A DNA stretch of 64,000 bases, from contig NZ_JALHPR010000004.1 of assembly GCF_022842375.1 (NCBI RefSeq), positions 1-64,000 of the forward strand, in the 5' to 3' direction. Made by a program: the position numbers and the translations under genes. The notes under the pieces were generated by a model. That model was not told the DNA's origin. It did not search any database and was given only the letters and a program-made list of their open reading frames with translations. Of this stretch, positions 56,947 through 64,000 are shown piece by piece. This DNA is from Elioraea sp. (GTDB lineage: Bacteria; Pseudomonadota; Alphaproteobacteria; Acetobacterales; Acetobacteraceae). How positions within the stretch are numbered: position 1 is the stretch's first letter; each line of letters opens with the position of its first letter.

Positions 56947-59007
56947 CTACTCCGCCGCCACGGCAGATGTGGGCGCGACAGAGGCCGCGCAGGCCGCCAT
57001 GGTCGGCGAGGCCCGGCCGATCGCATCGGTGCGGTAGTAGTCCGTCACTGGTGCCGCGAAGGCCTCGGTGCCGAGCATGCGCGGGTCGCCTGACGGCCCG
57101 CCCTGGTCAATGCAGCCGCCGCCGAGCGGCGCATCGAGCCGCCCGGCCCCCAAAGCCTCGGCGCGCGCACGCACGCCGGCGATGTCGCCGTAGGGCAGCG
57201 CATGGCCGAGAGCGGCCGAGGCGGCACGGATGATCGCCCAGTCCTCCCGCGCCTCGCCAGGCGGGAACACCGCGCGCGCGGCGCGCTGCACGCGGCCCTC
57301 GGTGCTCACCCAGGTGCCATCCTTCTCGACATACGCCGCACCAGGCAGGATCACATCGGCCCGCTTCGCCCCCGCATCGCCATGGTGGCCTTGGTAGACG
57401 ACGAAGGCGCGGCCAAGGCGGTCCATCGGGATCTCGTCGGCGCCAAGGAGCCACACGAGGTCGATCTCGCCGTTCCCGGCGCCGGCGAGGATGCCGTCAC
57501 GGTCGCGCCCACCGCCATGCGGCAGGAAGCCGATGTCGAGCGCACCAACGCGGCCGGCGGCCATGTGGAGCATGTTGAACCCATGCCACGCGGCCCCGAG
57601 GGCACCGATCTCGCGCGCGATCGTCCAGGCCGCCGCGAGCACTGCGGCACCATCGGGCCTGGCGATCGCGCCCTGGCCGATGATCACCATCGGGTGCGAG
57701 GCCCCCTTCAGCGCCTCGAGGAACGGGCTCGAGCCATCGAGGAGCGCTGCAAGCGCAGCCGGCCCGTCGCCGAGATGCGCGTACGGGTACGTGAGATCAG
57801 CCCCCTCGCCCACCAAGCCGATGGGGAAGCGGCCGGCGAGCGAACGCTTGCGCAGCCGCGCGTTCAGCACCGCGGCCTCGCGCCGCGGGTTGGTGCCGAT
57901 CAGCAGCGCGGCGTCGGCCTGCTCGATGCCGGCGATCGTGGTGTTGAACAGGTAGAAATCGCGCCGCGACGCATCGATCCGCGCGCCATCCTGCCGGCAA
58001 TCGATGTTGCCGGAGCCGAGCGCCGCCATCAGGTCGCGCAGGGCTGCCATGGCTTCGACATCGACCATGTCGCCGGCCAGTGCCGCGATCCTGTCGCCGG
58101 CCAGCCCCTTGGTGCGGGCGGCGATCGCGGCGAAGGCCTCGTTCCAGCTCGCGGGGCGAAGCTTGCCCCCTTCCCTGATCCAGGGCTTGTCGAGGCGCCG
58201 TCTCGTCAGCCCGTCATTGCTGAAGCGCGTCTTGTCGCTGATCCACTCCTCGTTCACCGCCTCGTTCAGCCTCGGCAGGATGCGGAGCACCTGCGGCCCG
58301 CGGCTGTCGATGCGGATGTTCGACCCCACCGCATCCGTCGCGTCGATGCCGTCGGTGCGCGAGAGCTCCCAGGGCCGGGCGACGAAGGCGTAGGGCTTGG
58401 AGGTGAGCGCGCCGACGGGGCAGAGATCGATCATGTTGCCCGAGAGCTCGGACGTCAGCGCATGTTCCACATACGTGCCGATCTCCATCGCCTCGCCACG
58501 GCCCGTCGCACCGAGCTCGGCGACACCGGCCACTTCGGTGGCGAAACGGACGCAGCGCGTGCAGTGGATGCAGCGCGTCATCGCCGTCTTGATCAGGGGC
58601 CCGAGGTTCTTGTCCTTGACCGCGCGCTTGTTCTCCTCGTAGCGCGAGTGGTCGAACCCGTAGCCGACGGCCTGGTCCTGCAGGTCGCATTCGCCGCCCT
58701 GGTCGCAGATCGGGCAGTCGAGCGGGTGGTTGATCAGCAGGAACTCCATCACCCCGCGGCGGGCGGCCTTCACGCCCGGCGTGTCGGTGTGGATCACCAT
58801 GTTGTCGGCGACCGGATAGGCGCAGGACGCGATGGGCTTCGGCGCCTTCTCGAGCTCGACCAGGCACATCCGGCAATTGCCGGCGATGGAGAGCCGCTCG
58901 TGATAGCAGAAGCGCGGGATCTCCTTCCCCGCCGCCTCGCACGCCTGCAGCACCGTGGTGCCCGCCGGCACCTCGACCTCGATCCCATCGACCGTCAGCT
59001 TCGGCAT
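56947..59007 (-). CDS. nuoG: NADH-quinone oxidoreductase subunit G
   Basis: NuoG is the large iron-sulfur subunit of the peripheral arm. The 686-residue product has an N-terminal [2Fe-2S] domain (FCYHERLSIAGNCRMCLVE), the His-Cys3 cluster region HPLDCPICDQGGECDLQD, the CIHCTRCVRF cluster, then a molybdopterin-oxidoreductase-like domain without obvious cofactor use. The ATG at 59007 begins the ferredoxin domain. It ends with TAG seven bases before nuoH. Confidence 0.96.
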   Translation of the reverse strand: MPKLTVDGIEVEVPAGTTVLQACEAAGKEIPRFCYHERLSIAGNCRMCLVELEKAPKPIASCAYPVADNMVIHTDTPGVKAARRGVMEFLLINHPLDCPICDQGGECDLQDQAVGYGFDHSRYEENKRAVKDKNLGPLIKTAMTRCIHCTRCVRFATEVAGVAELGATGRGEAMEIGTYVEHALTSELSGNMIDLCPVGALTSKPYAFVARPWELSRTDGIDATDAVGSNIRIDSRGPQVLRILPRLNEAVNEEWISDKTRFSNDGLTRRRLDKPWIREGGKLRPASWNEAFAAIAARTKGLAGDRIAALAGDMVDVEAMAALRDLMAALGSGNIDCRQDGARIDASRRDFYLFNTTIAGIEQADAALLIGTNPRREAAVLNARLRKRSLAGRFPIGLVGEGADLTYPYAHLGDGPAALAALLDGSSPFLEALKGASHPMVIIGQGAIARPDGAAVLAAAWTIAREIGALGAAWHGFNMLHMAAGRVGALDIGFLPHGGGRDRDGILAGAGNGEIDLVWLLGADEIPMDRLGRAFVVYQGHHGDAGAKRADVILPGAAYVEKDGTWVSTEGRVQRAARAVFPPGEAREDWAIIRAASAALGHALPYGDIAGVRARAEALGAGRLDAPLGGGCIDQGGPSGDPRMLGTEAFAAPVTDYYRTDAIGRASPTMAACAASVAPTSAVAAE

Positions 59008-59012
59008 CGTTG

Positions 59013-60320
59013 CTACTCCGCGGCGATCGGCAGGGGCCGCGCCGTGCGGGCTGCCTTGTAGGCAGCAATCCGTTCTTCCATCAGCGGGCGGAAATGGCGG
59101 ATCAGCCCCTGGATGGGCCAGGCGGCGGCATCGCCAAGCGCGCAGATCGTGTGGCCCTCGACCTGGCGCGTCACCTGCTCGAGCACCGCGATCTCCTCGA
59201 CCTCGGCACGGCCCTGCACCATGCGTTCCATCACCCGCCACATCCAGCCCGTGCCCTCGCGGCAGGGCGTGCACTGGCCGCAGCTCTCGACCTTGTAGAA
59301 CTTCGACAGCCGCGCGATCGCGGCGATCACGTCGGTCGAGCGGTCCATCACGATCACCGCGGCCGTTCCGAGGCCGGAGCGAACCTCGCGCAGGCTGTCG
59401 AAATCCATCAGCACCGTGTCGCAGGTGGCCTTGGGCAGCAGCGGCACGGAGGAGCCACCCGGGATGATGGCGAGCAGGTTGTCCCAGCCGCCACGCACAC
59501 CGCCGGCATAGCGCTCGATCAGTTCCTTGAGCGGAATGCCGAGCTCCTCCTCCACGTTGCAGGGCCTGTTCACGTGGCCGGAGATGCAGAAGATCTTGGT
59601 GCCCGTGTTCTTCGGCCGCCCGAGGCCCGCGAACCAGCCGGCACCGCGGCGGAGGATGGTCGGCACCACCGCGATGCTCTCGACGTTGTTCACCGTCGTT
59701 GGGCAACCATAGAGGCCGACGGCGGCGGGGAATGGCGGCTTCATCCGCGGCATGCCCTTCTTGCCCTCGAGGCTCTCGATCAGCGCGGTTTCCTCGCCGC
59801 AGATATACGCACCCGCGCCGCGCGAGACGTAGAGGTCGAAATCGAAGCCCGAGCCGCAGGCATTCTTCCCGAGCAGCCCCGCCTCGTAGGCCTGGTCGAT
59901 CGCGGCCTGGAGGTTCTTGTACTCGGCGTGGAACTCGCCGCGGATGTAGATGTAGCCGACATGCGCGCCCATGCCGACGCCGGCGATCAGGCAGCCCTCG
60001 ACCAGCTTGTGCGGATCATGCCGCAGGATGTCGCGGTCCTTGCAGGTGCCGGGCTCGCTCTCGTCGGCGTTCACGACGAGGTATGACGGCCGCCCGTCGG
60101 GCGAGGCCTTGGGCATGAACGACCATTTGAGGCCCGTCGGGAACCCTGCCCCACCGCGGCCGCGCAGGCCGGATTGCTTCAGTTCCTCGACGATCCAGTC
60201 ACGCCCCTTGGCAATCAGCGCGGCGGTGTTGTCCCAGTCGCCACGCGCGCGGGCACCTTCGAGGCCCCAGTCATGGATGCCGTAGAGGTTGGTGAAGATG
60301 CGGTCACGGTCATGCAGCAC
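59013..60320 (-). CDS. nuoF: NADH-quinone oxidoreductase subunit F
   Basis: NuoF binds NADH, FMN and cluster N3. The 435-residue product has [16 protein letters not shown] (NADH site), the FMN-binding stretch [19 protein letters not shown] and [13 protein letters not shown] with the [4Fe-4S] cysteines. The start is a GTG at 60320 with GGAGA upstream, four bases after the nuoE stop. Confidence 0.97.
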   Translation of the reverse strand: MLHDRDRIFTNLYGIHDWGLEGARARGDWDNTAALIAKGRDWIVEELKQSGLRGRGGAGFPTGLKWSFMPKASPDGRPSYLVVNADESEPGTCKDRDILRHDPHKLVEGCLIAGVGMGAHVGYIYIRGEFHAEYKNLQAAIDQAYEAGLLGKNACGSGFDFDLYVSRGAGAYICGEETALIESLEGKKGMPRMKPPFPAAVGLYGCPTTVNNVESIAVVPTILRRGAGWFAGLGRPKNTGTKIFCISGHVNRPCNVEEELGIPLKELIERYAGGVRGGWDNLLAIIPGGSSVPLLPKATCDTVLMDFDSLREVRSGLGTAAVIVMDRSTDVIAAIARLSKFYKVESCGQCTPCREGTGWMWRVMERMVQGRAEVEEIAVLEQVTRQVEGHTICALGDAAAWPIQGLIRHFRPLMEERIAAYKAARTARPLPIAAE

Positions 60321-60324
60321 GGGT

Positions 60325-61011
60325 CTACTCTCCTGCCGCGGGTTCTGGTGTCGCCGCTTCCGGCCGATACGGCACGGGCGGCGGAACCTCGGTCAACGTC
60401 GTGGGCCCGCCAGCTGGCGCGGCGTTCTGCCGCCCGGTCTGGGGCCCATGCCTCGGATGCTCGCCACGCTTCAGCGCCTCGATCAGTCGCTGCGCTGCCG
60501 GACCATCGAGGTCCTCGTAGAAATGGTCGCCGACCCAGAGCACCGGCGCGTTCACGCAGGCGCCGAGGCACTCGACCTCCTCGACCGAGAACAGCCCATC
60601 CGCGCTCACCGTACCGTCGGGCACATTGCCGGCGGCAAGGCGGCAGGCGTGGAGAACGGCGTCGGAGCCGCGCAGCCAGCACGGGGTGGTGGTGCAGACC
60701 TGGAGATGGTGCCTCCCCACCGGCCGCGTCTTGAACATCGTGTAGAACGAGGCGACCTCGTAGACGCGGATCGGCGCCATGCCGAGGATGCCGGCGACAT
60801 GGTCCATCGCCGCACGGGGAAGCCAGCGCGCGCCGGTCTCGGCCTCCATCTGCCGCATCGCAAGGTCGAGCAGGCCCTTCACCGCCGAGGCCTGCTTGCC
60901 TTCGGGGTATTTCGCGATCTGCTTCTCGGCGTATTTGCGGTTCGCCTCGGTGAAGGCGAAGCTCTCGGGGCCGCCGTCATAGGCCGACGCCGGCGAGGAA
61001 CGATCTGTCAC
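60325..61011 (-). CDS. nuoE: NADH-quinone oxidoreductase subunit E
   Basis: NuoE carries the [2Fe-2S] cluster N1a. The 228-residue product has the thioredoxin-like core with [10 protein letters not shown] and [10 protein letters not shown] cysteine pairs and [12 protein letters not shown] Pro/Ala-rich tail of about 35 residues follows. The GTG start overlaps the nuoD stop by four bases (GTGA). Confidence 0.96.
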   Translation of the reverse strand: MTDRSSPASAYDGGPESFAFTEANRKYAEKQIAKYPEGKQASAVKGLLDLAMRQMEAETGARWLPRAAMDHVAGILGMAPIRVYEVASFYTMFKTRPVGRHHLQVCTTTPCWLRGSDAVLHACRLAAGNVPDGTVSADGLFSVEEVECLGACVNAPVLWVGDHFYEDLDGPAAQRLIEALKRGEHPRHGPQTGRQNAAPAGGPTTLTEVPPPVPYRPEAATPEPAAGE

Positions 61012-62222
61012 CGGTCAATCTCCCCGAACACGATGTCGAGGCTGCCGATGATCGCCACCGCATCGGCCAGCATGTGGCCCTTGGAGAGATGGTCCATCGT
61101 CTGCAGGTGCGCGAAGCCAGGTGCCCGGATCTTGCAGCGATAGGGCTTGTTCGTTCCGTCCGCGATCAGATACACGCCGAACTCGCCCTTCGGCGCCTCG
61201 ACCACGGTGTAGGTGCTGCCCGCCGGCACGTGATACCCCTCGGTGTAGAGCTTGAAGTGGTGGATCAGCGCTTCCATCGAGCGCTTCATCTCGCCCCGCG
61301 AGGGCGGGGTGATCTTGTTGTCCTGCGTCTTGACCGGCCCCTCGGGCATGCGCGCGAGGCACTGGCGGATGATGCGCAGGCTCTCGCGCATCTCGGCCAC
61401 GCGCACGAGATAGCGGTCATAGCAATCGCCGTTGCGGCCGATGGGGATGTCGAACTCCATCTCGCCATAGACATCGTAGGGCTGGCTTTTCCGGAGGTCC
61501 CACGCCGCACCGGAGGCGCGCAGGCACGGGCCCGACCAGCCCCAGGCAAGCGCTTCCTCGAGCGGCATGATGCCGATATCGACGGTGCGCTGCTTCCAGA
61601 TCCTGTTCTCGGTCAGCAACGTTTCAAGGTCATCGATGAATTTCGGGAAGCCTTCGGCCCACTCGCCGATCTTGTCCGCGAGCCCCGCCGGCATGTCCTT
61701 CGACACGCCACCGGGGCGGAAATAGTTCGCGTGCAGGCGGGCACCGGAGACCGCCTCGTGGAACTCCATCAGCTTCTCGCGTTCCTCGAAGCCCCAGAGC
61801 GCCGGCGTGATGGCACCGACGTCGATCGCGTAGGTGGTGAGGTTCAGGAGGTGGTTCAGGATGCGGCTGATCTCGGCGAACAGCACGCGCACATACTGCC
61901 CGCGCGGCGGCACGGTGATGCCGAGCAGTTTCTCCGTAGCCAGCGCGAAGGCGTGCTCCTGGCACATGGGCGCGACGTAATCGAGGCGGTCGAAATACGG
62001 CACCGCCTGCATGTACGTCTTGTACTCGATCAGCTTCTCGGTGCCGCGGTGAAGCAGCCCGATATGCGGGTCGGCACGCTCCACCACCTCGCCGTCGAGC
62101 TCAAGCACCAGGCGCAGCACGCCGTGCGCGGCCGGGTGCTGGGGCCCGAAATTCATCGTGTGGGTGCGGATCGGGGGCTTGCCCCCGGATACAGCCTCGG
62201 TCGGCAGCGATCCGTCGGCCAT
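61008..62222 (-). CDS. nuoD: NADH-quinone oxidoreductase subunit D
   Basis: NuoD forms the quinone site with NuoB. The 404-residue product shows [72 protein letters not shown] and a C-terminal stretch with DPCIACTD-type end replaced by the usual DIVFGEIDR. The ATG at 62222 lies five bases after nuoC. nuoC and nuoD are separate, not fused. Confidence 0.97.
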   Translation of the reverse strand: MADGSLPTEAVSGGKPPIRTHTMNFGPQHPAAHGVLRLVLELDGEVVERADPHIGLLHRGTEKLIEYKTYMQAVPYFDRLDYVAPMCQEHAFALATEKLLGITVPPRGQYVRVLFAEISRILNHLLNLTTYAIDVGAITPALWGFEEREKLMEFHEAVSGARLHANYFRPGGVSKDMPAGLADKIGEWAEGFPKFIDDLETLLTENRIWKQRTVDIGIMPLEEALAWGWSGPCLRASGAAWDLRKSQPYDVYGEMEFDIPIGRNGDCYDRYLVRVAEMRESLRIIRQCLARMPEGPVKTQDNKITPPSRGEMKRSMEALIHHFKLYTEGYHVPAGSTYTVVEAPKGEFGVYLIADGTNKPYRCKIRAPGFAHLQTMDHLSKGHMLADAVAIIGSLDIVFGEIDR

Positions 62223-62227
62223 CGGCG

Positions 62228-62839
62228 TCAGCCCCTGTTCGCCTTCTCGTCGCCGGGAAGCGTCGTCATGCCTTCCCAGGGCGAGAGGAAATCGAAGTTG
62301 CGGAACTCCTGCGTCAACTTCACCGGCTCGTACACCACGCGCTTCTGCTCCTCGTCGTAGCGAAGCTCGACATGGCCGGTGAGCGGGAAGTCCTTGCGCA
62401 GCGGATGCCCCTCGAACCCATAGTCGGTCAGCAGGCGGCGGAGGTCGGGGTTTCCCTCGAACGGGATGCCGTAGAGGTCCCATGCCTCGCGCTCGAACCA
62501 GCCGGCAGCGGGGAACAGGGACACGACGGAGGGAACGGCGACACCTTCCGAAACCGGAACGACGACGCGGATGCGCGTGTTCGCCGCCGGTGCAAGCAGG
62601 TGGTAGACGACGTCGAATCGCTCAGGCCGCTCGGGCCAGTCGACGCCGCAGAGGTCCATCAGCTGCACGAAGCCGAAGCGTGGATCGTCGCGCAGCGCCG
62701 CCATCACGGCGATGAGTGCGGCCGGCGAGACGACGATCTCGCGCTCGCCCAGCGCCACGCCCTGTTCGAGGATTGCCGGGCCGAAGGCGTCGGCGAGGGC
62801 TTCCGCCGTCGCGTCGATGGTGACCGTGTCATCGCTCAT
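62228..62839 (-). CDS. nuoC: NADH-quinone oxidoreductase subunit C
   Basis: NuoC is a peripheral-arm subunit near the quinone site. The 203-residue product has the family core [44 protein letters not shown] and [21 protein letters not shown] (in pieces). The ATG at 62839 starts two bases after nuoB. Confidence 0.96.
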   Translation of the reverse strand: MSDDTVTIDATAEALADAFGPAILEQGVALGEREIVVSPAALIAVMAALRDDPRFGFVQLMDLCGVDWPERPERFDVVYHLLAPAANTRIRVVVPVSEGVAVPSVVSLFPAAGWFEREAWDLYGIPFEGNPDLRRLLTDYGFEGHPLRKDFPLTGHVELRYDEEQKRVVYEPVKLTQEFRNFDFLSPWEGMTTLPGDEKANRG

Positions 62840-62841
62840 CG

Positions 62842-63417
62842 TCAGCGCCTCAGCACAGTGCCGGTGCGGCGGATCTTCTTCTGGAGCTGCATGATGCCGT
62901 ACACCAGCGCCTCTGCCGTCGGCGGGCAGCCGGGAACGTAGATGTCGACCGGCACGATCCTGTCGCAACCGCGCACCACCGAGTAGGAGTAGTGGTAGTA
63001 GCCGCCGCCATTCGCGCAGCTGCCCATCGAGATCACCCAGCGCGGCTCCGGCATCTGGTCGTACACGCGGCGCAGCGCAGGCGCCATCTTGTTGGTCAGC
63101 GTGCCGGCGACGATCATCACGTCGGACTGGCGCGGCGACGCGCGCGGAATGATGCCGAACCGATCCAGGTCATAGCGGCTCATGTAGGCGTGGATCATCT
63201 CGACCGCGCAGCACGCAAGCCCGAACGTCATCGGCCAGAGGCTGCCCGTGCGCGCCCAGTTCACCAGCTTGTCGAGCTGGGCGACGACGAAGCCCTTTTC
63301 CTGCATCTGGCCCGTCACGTCACGCAGCAGCGCGTCCTGCGCGGGCCCGGGTTCCAGCGCCTCGCGGTTCCAGGCGATCGCCGGCTGGTTGGTGCCGGCC
63401 TGGGTCTGGAGGGTCAT
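62842..63417 (-). CDS. nuoB: NADH-quinone oxidoreductase subunit B
   Basis: NuoB holds cluster N2, the electron donor to quinone. The 191-residue product has [12 protein letters not shown] with the tandem cysteines, [11 protein letters not shown] and [15 protein letters not shown], providing the four cluster ligands. The ATG at 63417 has GGAGAAG upstream. Confidence 0.97.
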   Translation of the reverse strand: MTLQTQAGTNQPAIAWNREALEPGPAQDALLRDVTGQMQEKGFVVAQLDKLVNWARTGSLWPMTFGLACCAVEMIHAYMSRYDLDRFGIIPRASPRQSDVMIVAGTLTNKMAPALRRVYDQMPEPRWVISMGSCANGGGYYHYSYSVVRGCDRIVPVDIYVPGCPPTAEALVYGIMQLQKKIRRTGTVLRR

Positions 63418-63439
63418 GCTCGCTTCTCCGAAGCCGCGC

Positions 63440-63805
63440 TCACTCCCATTCGAGGGCGCCCTTCTTCCACTCATAGATGAAGCCGATCGTCAGCACGCCA
63501 AGGAACCCCATCATCGAACCGAAGCCGAGCCAGCCGATTTCGGCCAGGCTGATGGCCCAGGGGAACAGGAAGGCCACTTCGAGGTCGAAGATGATGAAAA
63601 GGATGGCGACGAGGTAGAACCGCACGTCGAACTTCCGGCGCGCATCGTCGAACGGCTCGAACCCGCACTCATAGGCCGAGAGCTTCACGGGGTCTGGCGC
63701 CTGGCGGGCAAGGATCAACGAGGCGCCGACCATCGCCAGCGCGATGGCGGCGGCGATCCCGATGAACACCAGGATCGGGAAGTACTCTGCCAGCATGGTT
63801 GGCAT
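63440..63805 (-). CDS. nuoA: NADH-quinone oxidoreductase subunit A
   Basis: NuoA is a small three-helix membrane subunit. The 121-residue product has [21 protein letters not shown], the conserved loop [24 protein letters not shown] and [20 protein letters not shown]. It is the first gene of the nuo unit. The ATG at 63805 is preceded by GGAGCG; an internal ATG at 63796 is less likely. Confidence 0.97.
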   Translation of the reverse strand: MPTMLAEYFPILVFIGIAAAIALAMVGASLILARQAPDPVKLSAYECGFEPFDDARRKFDVRFYLVAILFIIFDLEVAFLFPWAISLAEIGWLGFGSMMGFLGVLTIGFIYEWKKGALEWE

Positions 63806-63861
63806 CTGGGCACACGCTCCGTCCGGCCGGGGCTTGTCGCCCGGGCTCGCTGCGGTGCGAC

Positions 63862-63892
63862 ATTATCCGCGATCGTGTTGCGATTCCACCAA
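63862..63892 (-). promoter_or_regulatory. Possible nuo operon promoter
   Basis: On the minus strand GATAAT (63862-63867) resembles a -10 box and TTGGTG (63887-63892) a -35 box, about 57 bases upstream of nuoA. The 19-base spacer is longer than ideal, so the -35 assignment is weak. No gene was found between 63806 and the window end. Confidence 0.3.
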
Positions 63893-64000
63893 GCTTGATC
63901 GTTGGTCGCCATCGCGACGACAGCATGACACGATGCGGTGCGGTGGTTGTGCGCCGGTCTCTGCCGTGGCATGCCCGTACCATGAACCGGGACGTGCCGC

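Overview
The window is a high-GC, densely coded stretch of an alphaproteobacterial chromosome. The gene order nuoA-N, birA, coaX, rnj, DUF1467, proS, lolC, lolD, dnaE, followed by rpsB, tsf, pyrH, frr, uppS, cdsA, dxr, rseP, bamA, ompH, lpxD, fabZ, lpxA, lpxI, is the core synteny of Rhodospirillales. Protein style (Ala/Pro/Arg-rich, Q/P-rich tails) suggests an Acetobacteraceae member of the Roseomonas type. That lineage is inferred from synteny and composition, not from a search.

Region 1 (1-15560) is most of a type VI secretion locus. The truncated tssH (ClpV) and hcp run rightward and end at two strong hairpins. A converging leftward operon of ten genes runs vgrG, DUF6931-like, PAAR, tagH/fha, tssJ, tssK, tssL, tssM, tagF, pppA. 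The sheath and baseplate genes tssA-C and tssE-G are not in view and probably lie left of the window. A putative lipoprotein gene carrying tandem repeats (15706-16515) diverges from vgrG and is followed by an Asp/Glu-racemase-family gene.

Region 2 (17248-24161, leftward) is an aminophosphonate uptake and catabolism module. It has a 2-aminoethylphosphonate-type ABC transporter (permease, ATPase, binding protein), phosphonatase PhnX and a FAD-dependent amine oxidase, but no PhnW transaminase. A fumarylacetoacetase-family hydrolase sits between this module and the next.

Region 3 (24183-38199, leftward) is the translation / isoprenoid / envelope-biogenesis superoperon from rpsB to lpxI. lpxB is not at its usual place after lpxI. 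Region 4 (38436-45650, leftward) holds dnaE, lolD, lolC, proS and a small exported protein.

Region 5 (45733-45833) is a candidate small RNA on the minus strand: a 14-bp 5' hairpin, an exposed CCUCCCU anti-Shine-Dalgarno stretch and an intrinsic terminator. Region 6 (45990-63805, leftward) is a nearly gap-free 18-kb unit of complex I genes nuoA-N continuing through birA, coaX, RNase J and DUF1467. No tRNA, rRNA, insertion sequence, prophage or CRISPR array was found.
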